64,000 nucleotides of DNA from an uncultured Brachyspira sp. (GCF_910578695.1 NZ_CAJTQJ010000001.1:62001-126000), one strand, 5' to 3'; counted from the first letter of the stretch, positions 46,361 through 56,188 are shown. Numbers and translations are program-made. Notes: generated by a model not told the origin, from the letters alone.

Positions 46361-47494
46361 ATGGAGCTTAATAAAAATATACTTAAAGTACCTTATTCGC
46401 TTATAAGAGAGCTTACAGAAAAAGCACAAAAAAAAGAAAATTCCATAATGCTTACAATAGGAGAGCCTGATTTAAAGCCTCCTAAAGAACTTATTGAATA
46501 CGGATGCGAATATGCTAAAACTCATACATTAGGATATACGCATTCGGGCGGAAGCGAACATATAAGAAAATTGGTAGCTAATCATTATAATAAATATTAT
46601 AATTCAAATATAAATGCCGATAATGTTACTATGCATATAGGTTCTATGGAAGGTATTTCTTCTATATTCAGAACAATTTTAAATATAGATGATGAGGTTA
46701 TAGTACCTACTCCTTTTTTCTCACCTTATGAACAGTCTATTAACCTTTCTTATGGCAAAACTGTATTTATGGATACAAGAGATGATCATCTTGTAATAAA
46801 GCCTGAAGCTATAGAAAAAGTAATAACAAATAAAACTAAAGCTATACTTTTTAGTAATCCATGCAATCCTTCAGGATATATGCTGAAAAAAGATGAGATG
46901 GACGAGCTTGTAAAATATTTTGAGAAGAAAGATATATTTATAATAGCCGATGAAATATATTCTGCTATATCATTTTATCCATTTACTTCTTTTGCTTCTT
47001 ATCCTTCTATAAAAGATAAAGTTATAATTCTTAACGGCTTTTCAAAATCTCATTCTATGACAGGCTGGAGAATAGGATACAGTATATCTCCTGAATATGT
47101 GAGAAAATATTTAGTTAATTCAAGCTTTAATAATGTAGGAAGTATGGTAACGCTTTCATGTGCTATTGCAGAATATGCTTTAGAAAAATATCCTGTAATA
47201 GAAGAGTTCAGAGATATTTATAAAGAGAGGGCATTTTTCTTATCTAAAGAATTAACTGATTTGGGTTTTGATGTTATAGAGCCTAGAGGTGCATTCTATT
47301 TATTTGTGGGATATGAAAAATTTTCAAAAGAACCTTCTTTAGATTTTGCTATGAGATTATTAGATGAGACAGGCGTTGCAGTAGTGCCTGGCATTGCTTT
47401 CGGAAGCGAGAATTATTTTAGAATAGCCTTAACTCAGGATATACCTATATTAAAAGAAGCTGCTAAAAAGATTAGAGAATTTGTACATAAGTAA
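46361..47494 (+). CDS. PLP-dependent aminotransferase, class I/II
   Basis: 377 residues, fold type I. Motifs are LTIGEPDLKPP at the N-terminus, GYTHSGGSEHIRK, NPCNPSG, IIADEIYS (Asp that contacts the pyridine nitrogen), the PLP lysine in GFSKSHSMTGWRIGY, and FRIALTQD with the substrate carboxylate Arg. The subgroup is aspartate/aromatic-type (AspC/PatA-like), but the amino donor cannot be set from sequence. The gene is on the plus strand and interrupts two minus-strand genes of the DUF5682/SWIM type. CGGAG lies before the ATG. Confidence 0.9.
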   Translation: MELNKNILKVPYSLIRELTEKAQKKENSIMLTIGEPDLKPPKELIEYGCEYAKTHTLGYTHSGGSEHIRKLVANHYNKYYNSNINADNVTMHIGSMEGISSIFRTILNIDDEVIVPTPFFSPYEQSINLSYGKTVFMDTRDDHLVIKPEAIEKVITNKTKAILFSNPCNPSGYMLKKDEMDELVKYFEKKDIFIIADEIYSAISFYPFTSFASYPSIKDKVIILNGFSKSHSMTGWRIGYSISPEYVRKYLVNSSFNNVGSMVTLSCAIAEYALEKYPVIEEFRDIYKERAFFLSKELTDLGFDVIEPRGAFYLFVGYEKFSKEPSLDFAMRLLDETGVAVVPGIAFGSENYFRIALTQDIPILKEAAKKIREFVHK

Positions 47495-47516
47495 ATTAAG
47501 CAGTATAAAATTTATA

Positions 47517-49247
47517 TTAATCTTCAAAAAATATATTTATAACAGCATTGATATTTATTATGCTTATAGGGCGTATATAATATTTATTTTTTTCAATAAG
47601 CATAAATCTGTCTTTATCAATATCAGAGTTTTTATAATCCATTATATATTTAATACCATTTGAGTGAATATAATTATATTTTATATTTAAGGTTAATCTT
47701 TCCTCATTGCTTTCTTCAAAGTTATCAACTATATCAAAATAAAGCGTCTGTTCTATTTTATTAAAATTAATATTATCTATTCTTTGAAATTTTGCTATAA
47801 TAATTCTGCTTCTTTCATTTTTGCTAAAATAATTATAATGAAACTCAATATTTATTATATCATCATAGCTTTTTGCAAATAATTCTTCATTATCTCTAGA
47901 ATCTTTTATTTGTTTCAAGAAATTATAATCTATTTTTTTATTCATAAAAACAGAAGTAAATTTACTAGATGATATTCTTCCCTCATTATTTATTTTATAA
48001 TTAACAAATTTAATTTCATACTTAGATACTTCTTCTATAGATACATTATTTTCAAAATGAATTTTTTTTGTATAATTGCTTTTAACATCATCATAAGAAG
48101 TTTTAGCATTATCATAAAATGTAGGCATAACATAAGAGAAAAATGATATTTTCTTAGTATTTAAATCATATAAATAAGAACTCACTCCTAAATATCCTGA
48201 AGAAGAAATCCAAGGATAAGCTCCAAGCCCTATTAATTCTGCTCTGCTTTTATTTATATATTTGCCTCTAATCTCTCCTGTAAGTAATTTTACCATTTTA
48301 TTATCATTTTCAAGTTTTGATTTCTCTATATATTTTATTGTATTATAAAGTCTTGAAAGTATAGCAAATGAAAATAATTTATTAAAAGATGCTTTTTTAT
48401 TTAACATAGATTTAATACTTTCAGCAATACTTCTGAACATTTTAGCAATTTCAGGCATATTTTTTACTTGAAGTTTTATATTGAGCTGTTCTGCTATATC
48501 AAAATCATTTTCACTGCATGAATAAAATCCTTTTTCAAAAATATTTTCAATAAACTCTTTTGAAAATTTTAATATATTTTCATCTATCTCCTTATCATCT
48601 TCTATTATCTCTTCTAAAGTTCCATACATTTTTTTATATTTTAAAATAGCTATTATCTTATGAGAACATAATAAAGGATCTTTGCAATAGCATACAGAGT
48701 TTTTTATACTGTCTTTTTTTGGAAAATAAATATTGATATTTTCTTCAGGTATGATAATTTCAAGCATTTCATCTTCTTTTATAAGCACTTCAATATCTTC
48801 ATAAAATCTATCCAAAGCATATTCAAAATTTCTTTTTGTACTGAGTTTTTTTATATCATCATAAGTAATATTTTTTACTTCATCAAAATTATTATCTTTC
48901 TCTGATTCATTATCAGCTTTATCATTATCTTTTTTATCCGATGCCGAACTTTCTATATTTTTTATATATAAAAGCGACATTATAATATGCTTGCAAATAT
49001 CCTTTGAAGGACAGGAGCATTTACTTGATTTTATATCTTCATCATTAAGTATTACTTCTATTTTTTCGCCTGCCTCTATTATTACTTTTATTTTTCCGTC
49101 AGTCTCTTCTAGTTTTATTTTTTCAGGAGTATTATTTATAATATTATCAATATCTTTTACAGAACGGTTATATATTCCTTTATTTGTTAATGTAAGAAGA
49201 AAACTTTCATTTATGTATTGTTTTAAATTATTAATTTTTTCAGTCAT
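47517..49247 (-). CDS. double SWIM zinc-finger protein
   Basis: 576 residues. Two SWIM motifs of the form CxCx5CxH are visible: CSCPSKDICKH at residues 77-87 and CYCKDPLLCSH at 186-196. Each follows a beta-rich stretch (VIIEAGEKIEVILND before the first). The rest is mixed helical and beta with no known motif. SWIM fingers bind nucleic acid or proteins. In many bacteria such a protein is encoded with DUF5682, MoxR and vWA genes. Here only the DUF5682 gene is near, across the aminotransferase. An acidic, Lys-rich linker separates the two fingers. Confidence 0.8.
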   Translation of the reverse strand: MTEKINNLKQYINESFLLTLTNKGIYNRSVKDIDNIINNTPEKIKLEETDGKIKVIIEAGEKIEVILNDEDIKSSKCSCPSKDICKHIIMSLLYIKNIESSASDKKDNDKADNESEKDNNFDEVKNITYDDIKKLSTKRNFEYALDRFYEDIEVLIKEDEMLEIIIPEENINIYFPKKDSIKNSVCYCKDPLLCSHKIIAILKYKKMYGTLEEIIEDDKEIDENILKFSKEFIENIFEKGFYSCSENDFDIAEQLNIKLQVKNMPEIAKMFRSIAESIKSMLNKKASFNKLFSFAILSRLYNTIKYIEKSKLENDNKMVKLLTGEIRGKYINKSRAELIGLGAYPWISSSGYLGVSSYLYDLNTKKISFFSYVMPTFYDNAKTSYDDVKSNYTKKIHFENNVSIEEVSKYEIKFVNYKINNEGRISSSKFTSVFMNKKIDYNFLKQIKDSRDNEELFAKSYDDIINIEFHYNYFSKNERSRIIIAKFQRIDNINFNKIEQTLYFDIVDNFEESNEERLTLNIKYNYIHSNGIKYIMDYKNSDIDKDRFMLIEKNKYYIRPISIININAVINIFFED

Positions 49248-49305
49248 TATAAATCCTATATGAAATTTTCATTTAAACATTGTACTTAAGAAATTAATTA
49301 AATCA

Positions 49306-49488
49306 TTAAGATAAAACTATATCACTCCTATACATATTGCAATATAAATATAATGCCTCTAAAAGATTGCTTTTTCCTACACTGTTTTTGCCGAATATTA
49401 AATTAAATCTTTTAAAACTATCAATAGAAAATTCTTTGAAGCATTTAAAATTGCTTATACTAATATTTGGTATTTGTATATCATTCAT
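49306..49488 (-). pseudogene. truncated AAA/SMC-type ATPase, N-terminal fragment only
   Basis: 60 codons with a good start (GGAAT eight or so bases upstream). It encodes the N-terminus of an AAA15/SMC-like ATPase: ISNFKCFKEFSIDSFKRFN, then Walker A FGKNSVGKSNLLEALYLY. It stops a dozen residues later at TAA. Intact relatives run to 350-450 residues with Walker B and signature motifs, all absent here and not found downstream in any frame before the SWIM gene. It is a remnant rather than a working ATPase. Confidence 0.6.
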
Positions 49489-49599
49489 AATTTTTATTCC
49501 GTTTTTAATATAATATTTATTTTGTTTTTAATATAATAATAGTAAAAAATAATATACTAAAATCAATATATTGTCAAAATGAAAAAATAATGCAAATAA

Positions 49600-49625
49600 A
49601 AAGAGCATGCATAAACATACTCTTT
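49600..49625 (-). terminator. terminator after secF
   Basis: The stem AAAGAG-C-ATG / CAT-A-CTCTTT is followed on the minus strand by a TTTTTATTT tail, directly after the secDF operon. Confidence 0.65.
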
Positions 49626-49648
49626 AGAAATTTCTATATTTATAATTT

Positions 49649-50572
49649 TCAGTCTTTTTTAGTTTTCATAAATAATATTAAAAGCCCGCTTGCTATAAAG
49701 TTGCTTGCATAAGTACCTACAATAACACCGCAGAAGAATGTAAATGCAAAATCATAAAGTATAAATCCGCCCCATATCATTATGGCAAGAGCAGCTAAAA
49801 GCGTAGATATACTAGTAATAACGGTTCTTCCTACAACATTATTTAAGCTGATATTAACAATCTCTTTAAATGGTTTTTTTGAATCAGCATTTTCTCTTAT
49901 TCTGTCAAATACAACGATTATATCATTAATCGTATATCCTATTAAAGTAAGCATTGATGATAAAACAAGTACAGAAAACTCTTTATTTAAGAATAAAAGT
50001 ATGCCGAATACTATAACTACATTATGTATCAATGTGATTATAGCAGGAAATGCATATCTGTAATTGAATCTTATAGTAATATAAATCATAATTATAACCC
50101 AAGAAACAATTATCAGTATAAAAGCCAATTTCAAATTATCAGCAGAAATTACGCCGCTTATAATATTGCTTCCAATAAGAGTAACTTTTTGCTGAGTATA
50201 TTTATCATAAAGTATCTTCATAGCTCTGTCGGATTCTTCATTAGAGCCTTTGAATCTAAGCAGAAAAGCATTAATATTATCTTCGCCTTCCAATTCCTGT
50301 ATATTAACAGTTTCATCTCCGAAATTACTGTATAATGTTCTTATATCTGCAATATTTATAACTTCAGGATTATCTATCTTTACTTTTAACTCTACACCGC
50401 CTGCAAAATCAATGCCCATATTAAAACTGTTAGTACTTATCTTATTTATAAATAAACATATAGAAGCTATAAATAGTATAGAAGATATAACAGCTGCAAT
50501 AGGCATAAATTTAACAAATGGTATTTTATTTTTTGTTAAATCATTATTTTCTTTTTTAATATTTTCACTCAT
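49649..50572 (-). CDS. secF: protein translocase subunit SecF
   Basis: 307 residues from the ATG at 50572 (AAGGA nine bases upstream; a TTG three codons earlier is less likely). Six transmembrane helices. SecF motifs are FNMGIDFAGGVELKV near the first periplasmic domain, and TLIGYTINDIIVVFDRIREN with the conserved Asp/Arg of the proton path. SecDF uses the proton-motive force to help SecYEG release exported proteins. It follows secD by 17 bases in the yajC-secD-secF order. Confidence 0.95.
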   Translation of the reverse strand: MSENIKKENNDLTKNKIPFVKFMPIAAVISSILFIASICLFINKISTNSFNMGIDFAGGVELKVKIDNPEVINIADIRTLYSNFGDETVNIQELEGEDNINAFLLRFKGSNEESDRAMKILYDKYTQQKVTLIGSNIISGVISADNLKLAFILIIVSWVIIMIYITIRFNYRYAFPAIITLIHNVVIVFGILLFLNKEFSVLVLSSMLTLIGYTINDIIVVFDRIRENADSKKPFKEIVNISLNNVVGRTVITSISTLLAALAIMIWGGFILYDFAFTFFCGVIVGTYASNFIASGLLILFMKTKKD

Positions 50573-50589
50573 TTTATGCAATCCTTATA

Positions 50590-52101
50590 TTATATAAAAA
50601 AGAACCCTGCTTTTTTAACTATTTTAGTTCTTATAAGTTCTTCATAAATATATCTGGTAATGAAAACAGCCGTAAATAGGTTTATCAAAATACCAAAAAA
50701 CAAAGTAATAGCAAAGCCTTGTACAGGACCGCTTCCAAATATCCATAATATCAAAGCTACTATAATGGTAGTAATATTAGAGTCAAATATTGTGGCAAAT
50801 GCCCTGTCATAACCTGATATAATAGCATCAGCAGCATTAGATTTTATTTTTAATTCATCTTTTATACGCTCGAAAATGATAACATTAGCATCAACAGCCA
50901 TACCTATAGTAAGAATAAGTCCTGCTATGCCGGGCAAAGTTAAAGTAAATCTTAAAGGAGATAATACTGCTATAATAAGTACAATATTTACAAGCATAGC
51001 AATGGAAGCTAAAACTCCTGAAACTCTGTATACCAAAATCATAAATAAAGCTACCAAAACAGCAGCCATAAGCAAAGCAGAAGCTCCAGACTTAACAGAG
51101 TCAGCACCTATAGACTGACCTACAACCTCTTCTTCTACTATACTTACATTAATAGGCAAAGCACCTTCTTTCAATATTCTAGCCAAATCCTGAGCTTCCT
51201 CTAAATTAAATCTTCCTGTAATAACTCCCCTTCCGCCTCTAATTTCATCATTAATATTAGGGGCACTTATAACTTTATCATCTAAAACTATAGCAAGCAT
51301 TCTATTTCTGTTTTGTGCAGTAACCTCAGCAAATTGAAGAGCACCGTCATTATTAAGCTCAAACTCTACAGTAACTTCTCCGAATTGTCCTCCTCCTACC
51401 TGTGCATTAATCAAAGCATTTCCCTCAAGAGAAGGTTCTTTATTAACTATAACAGGAGCACCTCTTATTCTTCTTCCGAAATCATCTTTTTCACTGTAGA
51501 AATAAAGCTGTTTTCCATATTCAGGCACTTTAGCTGTATTAGTAAAAACTCCCATAAGCATATCATTAGTAGTTAAAGAAGCTGTAGCCTGTTCATCAAC
51601 TAAATTAAATGTTAAAGCTCCCTGACTTAATACCACATTTTTTATTCTGTCAGGATCTCTTGCACCGGGAAGCTCAATTACCACTCTGTCATCGCCCTGC
51701 TTTCTTATACCAACTTCGCTTACTCCGAACTGATCTATTCTGCCTCTAAGTCTTGATATAAGTCTTTCCATAGCATCATTTTTCTCTTCTGCACTAAGAG
51801 ATGCAGCATTTCTCTCAAGTCTGTCTGCATATTCTTCAAAATCAGCCTGAAGCACTATTCTTATGCCGCCTTGCAAGTCCAATCCCATATTTACAGATTC
51901 TCCTCTTAAGCGTTTAAGAGATTGTATATTATCTATTTGTTCTTTAGTATATCCTCTAGCTATCATCTCATCTAAAGATAAATTACTTTCCTCTTTTTTA
52001 TCTTCAGGAGTAAAAAAATACCATCTTACTGTAGGAGTAATAAACCAAGCCATTACGCCAAGCCCTATAATAATGAATGCTAATCTTAAATTATGACTCA
52101 T
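50590..52101 (-). CDS. secD: protein translocase subunit SecD
   Basis: 503 residues. TM1 is followed by the periplasmic P1 head (VNMGLDLQGGIRIVLQADF, RIDQFGVSEVGIRKQGDDRVVIELPG), then six helices at the C-terminus (GLILTIGMAVDANVIIFERIKDEL and the TIFDSNITTIIVALIL segment). Standard bacterial SecD lengths are 450-620, so this is complete. It is coupled to secF downstream and to yajC upstream. Confidence 0.95.
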   Translation of the reverse strand: MSHNLRLAFIIIGLGVMAWFITPTVRWYFFTPEDKKEESNLSLDEMIARGYTKEQIDNIQSLKRLRGESVNMGLDLQGGIRIVLQADFEEYADRLERNAASLSAEEKNDAMERLISRLRGRIDQFGVSEVGIRKQGDDRVVIELPGARDPDRIKNVVLSQGALTFNLVDEQATASLTTNDMLMGVFTNTAKVPEYGKQLYFYSEKDDFGRRIRGAPVIVNKEPSLEGNALINAQVGGGQFGEVTVEFELNNDGALQFAEVTAQNRNRMLAIVLDDKVISAPNINDEIRGGRGVITGRFNLEEAQDLARILKEGALPINVSIVEEEVVGQSIGADSVKSGASALLMAAVLVALFMILVYRVSGVLASIAMLVNIVLIIAVLSPLRFTLTLPGIAGLILTIGMAVDANVIIFERIKDELKIKSNAADAIISGYDRAFATIFDSNITTIIVALILWIFGSGPVQGFAITLFFGILINLFTAVFITRYIYEELIRTKIVKKAGFFFI

Positions 52102-52142
52102 ATATATTATCCTGTTATTTATTAATTCTTAAATGAAAATCA

Positions 52143-52571
52143 TTACTTTTTATCTTCTGACTGAGCTTTCTCTAAATCTTCTTTTATCTGATTTTTATCC
52201 TCTATAGCTTTTTTATCATCTTTTTTCTTTTCTTCTTTTTTAGGCGGATTTAACATCTCTTCTGTAACAACTGCTGATATAGAAGATTTTATTATTTCCA
52301 TTTTAGTATTTTCGCCGACTTTAACTACTGCAACTCTTCCCCCTTCCTTATCAGAAACATACTCAGCTATTATTCCGCCTGATACTACTATTTTATCGCC
52401 TTTCTTTAAATCAGCTATACTTTGAGCAAGTTTTTTCTGCTGCTGCTTTTGCGGTCTTATTAATAAAAAATAAAATATAGCAAATATTGCAATCATCATA
52501 CCTATTGAAGCTATTGGGCTTCCTGCTGCCTGATTTTGAGCTCCTTGTGCATATAATGTAGCTGTGAACAT
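52143..52571 (-). CDS. yajC: preprotein translocase subunit YajC
   Basis: 142 residues, a little longer than usual (85-110) because of a charged tail rich in Lys, Glu and Asp. A single transmembrane helix (IGMMIAIFAIFYFLLIRP near residues 23-40) is followed by the conserved QKQQQKKLAQSIADLKKGD and a small beta domain (VVSGGIIAEYVSD). YajC associates with SecDF and the holotranslocon. First gene of the yajC-secD-secF operon, with AGAGG before the ATG. Confidence 0.93.
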   Translation of the reverse strand: MFTATLYAQGAQNQAAGSPIASIGMMIAIFAIFYFLLIRPQKQQQKKLAQSIADLKKGDKIVVSGGIIAEYVSDKEGGRVAVVKVGENTKMEIIKSSISAVVTEEMLNPPKKEEKKKDDKKAIEDKNQIKEDLEKAQSEDKK

Positions 52572-52730
52572 TCTTTAATTACCTCTTGATTTTTTTAATT
52601 TTTTTGATATTATAACATATTATCAATAATTTATACTTATGTCAATATTTTTTCTAATATATTTGCAAGTATAAAAACAAATCAAAATATAATATTAATG
52701 CACTACTTAATTTATATATAATTAATACTA

Positions 52731-52832
52731 ATGAATATTAAAAAATATTTAATCTTTCTTTATTGTCAGTATTTATTATTAGTTCTATGCATTGCAGTTA
52801 TCATAAAATTTTTATTATTTATAAATTTGTAA
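52731..52832 (+). CDS. possible 33-residue hydrophobic peptide
   Basis: An ATG-started frame in the 418-base gap 52572-52989 encodes a single hydrophobic segment (LIFLYCQYLLLVLCIAVI) ending in FINL. No ribosome binding site is visible, so translation is doubtful. Apart from this frame and the terminator at 52871, I see nothing else in the gap. Confidence 0.15.
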   Translation: MNIKKYLIFLYCQYLLLVLCIAVIIKFLLFINL

Positions 52833-52870
52833 AAAATAATGTATTTAGAATTATTAGTTAAAAAAATAAT

Positions 52871-52912
52871 AAAACTAATGCATATTAGATACTATAAATA
52901 TGCATTAGTTTT
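52871..52912 (-). terminator. terminator after the M30-like protease gene
   Basis: A 15-bp perfect stem (AAAACTAATGCATAT with its complement) and a 12-base loop are followed on the minus strand by ATTATTTTTTT. The perfect symmetry and the plus-strand T tract mean it could act in both directions. Confidence 0.7.
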
Positions 52913-52989
52913 TTATATTAATTATTTTTAGGAGTTATAAAAATAGCTGAAGATTCAAAAATTCATATTTATAACAATTTAATAAAAAT

Positions 52990-54153
52990 TTAATAAAATG
53001 ATGAATTAACTATCAAATATCTATCCTTTCCTTTAGTATTTATATCAGGATTATAAACAATATAAATATCATCGCCAAGCTCAACATATCTTAAAAGAGT
53101 ATCATCAGACATAAAATCACCCTTAACATAAATTGCAGAACCCGGAGCCATAGGACAATTATATTGTGCTGTAATAACTTTAGGCTTTGTTTCTATATAT
53201 CCTTTATAACCGTAAAGTCCGCTCTTTTCATTTTTATAATTAGCCTCAAGCCAAGAAGCATAAAGCTCGCTCCAATCCTTAAATTGTTTTATATTTTTAT
53301 TGGCTGCATATAGTACAGCTTTATAAGTTCCTCTATATTCTTTAGGGGCATTCGCTATATCTTTATATATTTCAAATCCGTTTTTAGAATGAAGTCCAAG
53401 CCAATACATAAAAAGCGAAACTGTAGCATATTTATGCACAGTATATCCCTGATTCCAATTAATAAAATAATCGCCTTTTGTTATTAAATACATTGAATCG
53501 CTATTATAATAATTAAGTCTGTTTGCAGGAATTTTTCCTCTGTATGAAATAACAGCCGCCTCAGATAATGCCTCATCAACCCATACATCAAATGAACTTA
53601 TGCTTTTATTTTCTAATTGGCTGTAATATATAACATGATGAAGCTCATGTGCTATTGTATTTACAACCGATTCTATATTATCCCAGCCGTTTATATAATC
53701 CAAAAATATTATATTTTCAGAATCATTTTTTATCTCTTCAAATTCATCTAGTATAGAATAGCCCTGCATATAAGGCTTATCTCCTGTATGCCCTCCGTTA
53801 ATATCCATTATCAAAAGAGTTAATCTTCCTTTCAATCTGCCGTATAAATATTCTTCTATTTCATATATTTTAGATAATTCTAATATAATATTTTCTAATT
53901 CCCTTTCATTTACCTTTAATCCGTTTTCTAAAAATATATCTATTTTTGATGTTGAATATATATTCTTTGCTTTGAGTGTTTCTTTTGAATAATTATTTTT
54001 TATATATCTCACAGCATTAAATGTTTTTTCTGTGTTTTTACCTTTATAAATATTATAACTTACATAAGTTTTTAATACTTCATTTAAAGTGCTGAATTCT
54101 TTGGCATTTAGAATAGATATACTGAATATAATCAGTACTAAATATTTTTTCAT
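52990..54153 (-). CDS. secreted M30-like zinc metalloprotease
   Basis: 387 residues with a signal peptide of about 17 residues (MKKYLVLIIFSISILNA). The zinc site is TIAHELHHVIYY near residues 165-176 (HExxH), with a third ligand likely Glu in WVDEALSEAAV about 27 residues on. This spacing and the DEALSE motif fit the hyicolysin family M30, known from staphylococci and spirochaetes. A periplasmic or extracellular protease role is inferred. A beta-rich C-terminal segment of ~90 residues follows the catalytic domain. AGGAG lies before the ATG; the gene is monocistronic with its own terminator. Confidence 0.75.
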   Translation of the reverse strand: MKKYLVLIIFSISILNAKEFSTLNEVLKTYVSYNIYKGKNTEKTFNAVRYIKNNYSKETLKAKNIYSTSKIDIFLENGLKVNERELENIILELSKIYEIEEYLYGRLKGRLTLLIMDINGGHTGDKPYMQGYSILDEFEEIKNDSENIIFLDYINGWDNIESVVNTIAHELHHVIYYSQLENKSISSFDVWVDEALSEAAVISYRGKIPANRLNYYNSDSMYLITKGDYFINWNQGYTVHKYATVSLFMYWLGLHSKNGFEIYKDIANAPKEYRGTYKAVLYAANKNIKQFKDWSELYASWLEANYKNEKSGLYGYKGYIETKPKVITAQYNCPMAPGSAIYVKGDFMSDDTLLRYVELGDDIYIVYNPDINTKGKDRYLIVNSSFY

Positions 54154-54237
54154 TATGACAGCTCCTTTAATTATATTATTTATAATTAGTATCGGAAAAG
54201 TAATGAAAAAGAGTTTATAAAAACTATTTAAAAAAAT

Positions 54238-54265
54238 AAAGACCTGCCTATAAAGACAAGCCTTT
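54238..54265 (-). terminator. terminator after the DUF4234 gene
   Basis: An 11-bp stem with G-U pairs (minus strand AAAGGCTTGTC with GGCAGGTCTTT, six-base loop) is followed by ATTTTTTT. Confidence 0.65.
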
Positions 54266-54291
54266 AATAATATATAAAGTTAATTATTTAA

Positions 54292-54687
54292 TTAATTATT
54301 TTCTATATTAGATACAGTATTTGCAGAATCATCTATACTTTTCCATATAGTATTTAATTTATCCTGCATTATAGCTCCTGCTGCTATAGGGAATAATACT
54401 CCCAATACTACTAATAATACTGTACTATCTTCGCTATTATTTATACCTGCTTTTGCAGTCATTTCTGAATAAACAATTTTACTATATTTATAGTACCAGT
54501 ATATGCCGTATATATTGCCAGTCACTAAAACAAGTATAAGCTCCAATGTCGGATTTATATCTTCTCTTTCCATAAAATTTTTGATTTCATCTGTAGTTTT
54601 ATATATCCAATAAAGATAATAAATACCGCATGTAACTATACTTAAAAGTACTAACATAGGAATACTTCTAACAGTACCTTTTTTCAT
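54292..54687 (-). CDS. DUF4234 small membrane protein
   Basis: 131 residues with three transmembrane segments. The DUF4234 pattern is clear: a basic start (KKGTVRSIPMLVLLSIVTCGIYYLYW), the KTTDEIKNF helix, then GNIYGIYWYYKYS and a third helix (LLVVLGVLFPIAAGAIM) followed by QDKLNTIW. No function is established for this family. GGAGAG lies before the start. It is transcribed alone, between the aspartokinase and protease genes, with a terminator behind it. Confidence 0.8.
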   Translation of the reverse strand: MKKGTVRSIPMLVLLSIVTCGIYYLYWIYKTTDEIKNFMEREDINPTLELILVLVTGNIYGIYWYYKYSKIVYSEMTAKAGINNSEDSTVLLVVLGVLFPIAAGAIMQDKLNTIWKSIDDSANTVSNIENN

Positions 54688-54829
54688 TTTTAACTCTCCA
54701 TTTATATATTTTTATTGAAAATATATTATATATTAAAGACTTTTTTATAGCAAGAGCAATTAAACAATTTTTATTAATAATAGATAAATTATAATTAAAT
54801 TATTTAATTTTCTTCTTCAAATTTCCTAT

Positions 54830-56188
54830 TCAAATTTCTTCTTCAAAAAAAGTTTTATATATGCTTTTTATAGCCTTATTAAGATCATCATCTTTTACGC
54901 CTATCATAATACTTACTTCGCTTATTCCCTGATTAAGCATTTCTATATTTATATTGTATTTTTCCATAGCATTCATAGCTCTTGCAGAAACACCTACGCA
55001 TTGCTGCATTCCTTCCCCTACAAGCATAATCAAAGCAAGTCCGTGCTCAAAATAAATATTATCTACATTAAGCTCATCTCTCACCCTTTCATATATGCGT
55101 TTTTCTTTTTCTGGGGTAATTGCAGAATTCCTTACTATTACAGAAATATTATCTATTCCTGAAGGAGCATGCTGATAAGGTATATTCTCATTTTCTATTA
55201 TCTCTAAAAGTTTTCTTCCAAAACCGATTTCTCTATTCATTAAATATTTACTTACATAAAGACAAGAAAAATCATCTTCTCCTGAAACACCTACTACAGG
55301 ATTAACAGCCTTATTTCTGCTTGCAACTATTCTAGTCCCTTTGGCAGAAGGATTATTAGTATTAAGTATATGCACAGGTATATTTGTTTCATAAACAGGC
55401 TGAAGAGCCTCAGCGTGAAGAACATTAAATCCTCCGTAGCTTAATTCTCTCATCTCTCTGTATGTAAACTCATCTATCAATTTAGGATTATCTACTATAT
55501 TGGGAGCAGCAGCAAATACTCCATCAACATCAGTAAAGTTTTCATAAACTTCAGCATTAACAGCCTTCGCTAATATAGCACCTGTAATATCGCTTCCTCC
55601 TCTAGGAAAAGTTACTACATCGCCTTTTTCAGTATATCCGAAAAATCCGGGAAATATTATCAAAGCAGTCTCATCTTTCAATTTAGCTAAATTATCATAA
55701 GATTTTTCTAATACAGCAGCATTTCCAAATTCTTCTGAAAGCAAAAGTCCCGCATCTTTAGGACTTACATATTTAGCCTTTACGCCTATAGAGTTAATAT
55801 ATGCTGCTATAACTTTGGCACTCAAATCCTCGCCCAATGCTTTAACTCCGTCTATAAATTTTATAGGAATTGATTTATCCTCGGATATTCTTTTTAGTAT
55901 ATCATTTTTAATCTCTTCTAAAATATCATTGGAAAGCGAAAGATCATCTATGATATTTTTGAATCTTTCTATAATAATTTTTAATTCTAGTTTTTCATCT
56001 TTTCCTGAAATAATAGTTTCTGCAAGAGTGATAAGCAAGTCCGTTACTTTGGTATCCTCTTTAAGTCTTTTGCCGGGAGCTGATACAACTATAATTTTTC
56101 TTTCTTTATCAGCTAAAATTATATCAACTACTTTTTTTATCTGACTTGCATTTGCTACAGAAGAACCTCCGAATTTTGCAACTTTCAT
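54830..56188 (-). CDS. lysC: aspartokinase (monofunctional)
   Basis: 452 residues, the usual size for single-domain aspartokinase. The kinase start is VAKFGGSSVANA, with VVSAPGKR, the substrate site FPRGGSDITGAIL and NFTDVDGVFAA. Two C-terminal ACT modules follow (ISVIVRNS..., then NINIEMLNQGISEVSIMIGV), which normally sense lysine or threonine. It catalyses the first step of the Asp-family pathway to Lys, Thr, Met and DAP. It is not fused to homoserine dehydrogenase. The divergent intergenic region upstream holds repeats but no lysine riboswitch that I can find. Confidence 0.92.
   Translation of the reverse strand: MKVAKFGGSSVANASQIKKVVDIILADKERKIIVVSAPGKRLKEDTKVTDLLITLAETIISGKDEKLELKIIIERFKNIIDDLSLSNDILEEIKNDILKRISEDKSIPIKFIDGVKALGEDLSAKVIAAYINSIGVKAKYVSPKDAGLLLSEEFGNAAVLEKSYDNLAKLKDETALIIFPGFFGYTEKGDVVTFPRGGSDITGAILAKAVNAEVYENFTDVDGVFAAAPNIVDNPKLIDEFTYREMRELSYGGFNVLHAEALQPVYETNIPVHILNTNNPSAKGTRIVASRNKAVNPVVGVSGEDDFSCLYVSKYLMNREIGFGRKLLEIIENENIPYQHAPSGIDNISVIVRNSAITPEKEKRIYERVRDELNVDNIYFEHGLALIMLVGEGMQQCVGVSARAMNAMEKYNINIEMLNQGISEVSIMIGVKDDDLNKAIKSIYKTFFEEEI

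Noticed and set aside
47481..47663. 60-codon frame after the aminotransferase gene
   Set aside because: It is antisense to the end of the SWIM gene and has no supporting motif.
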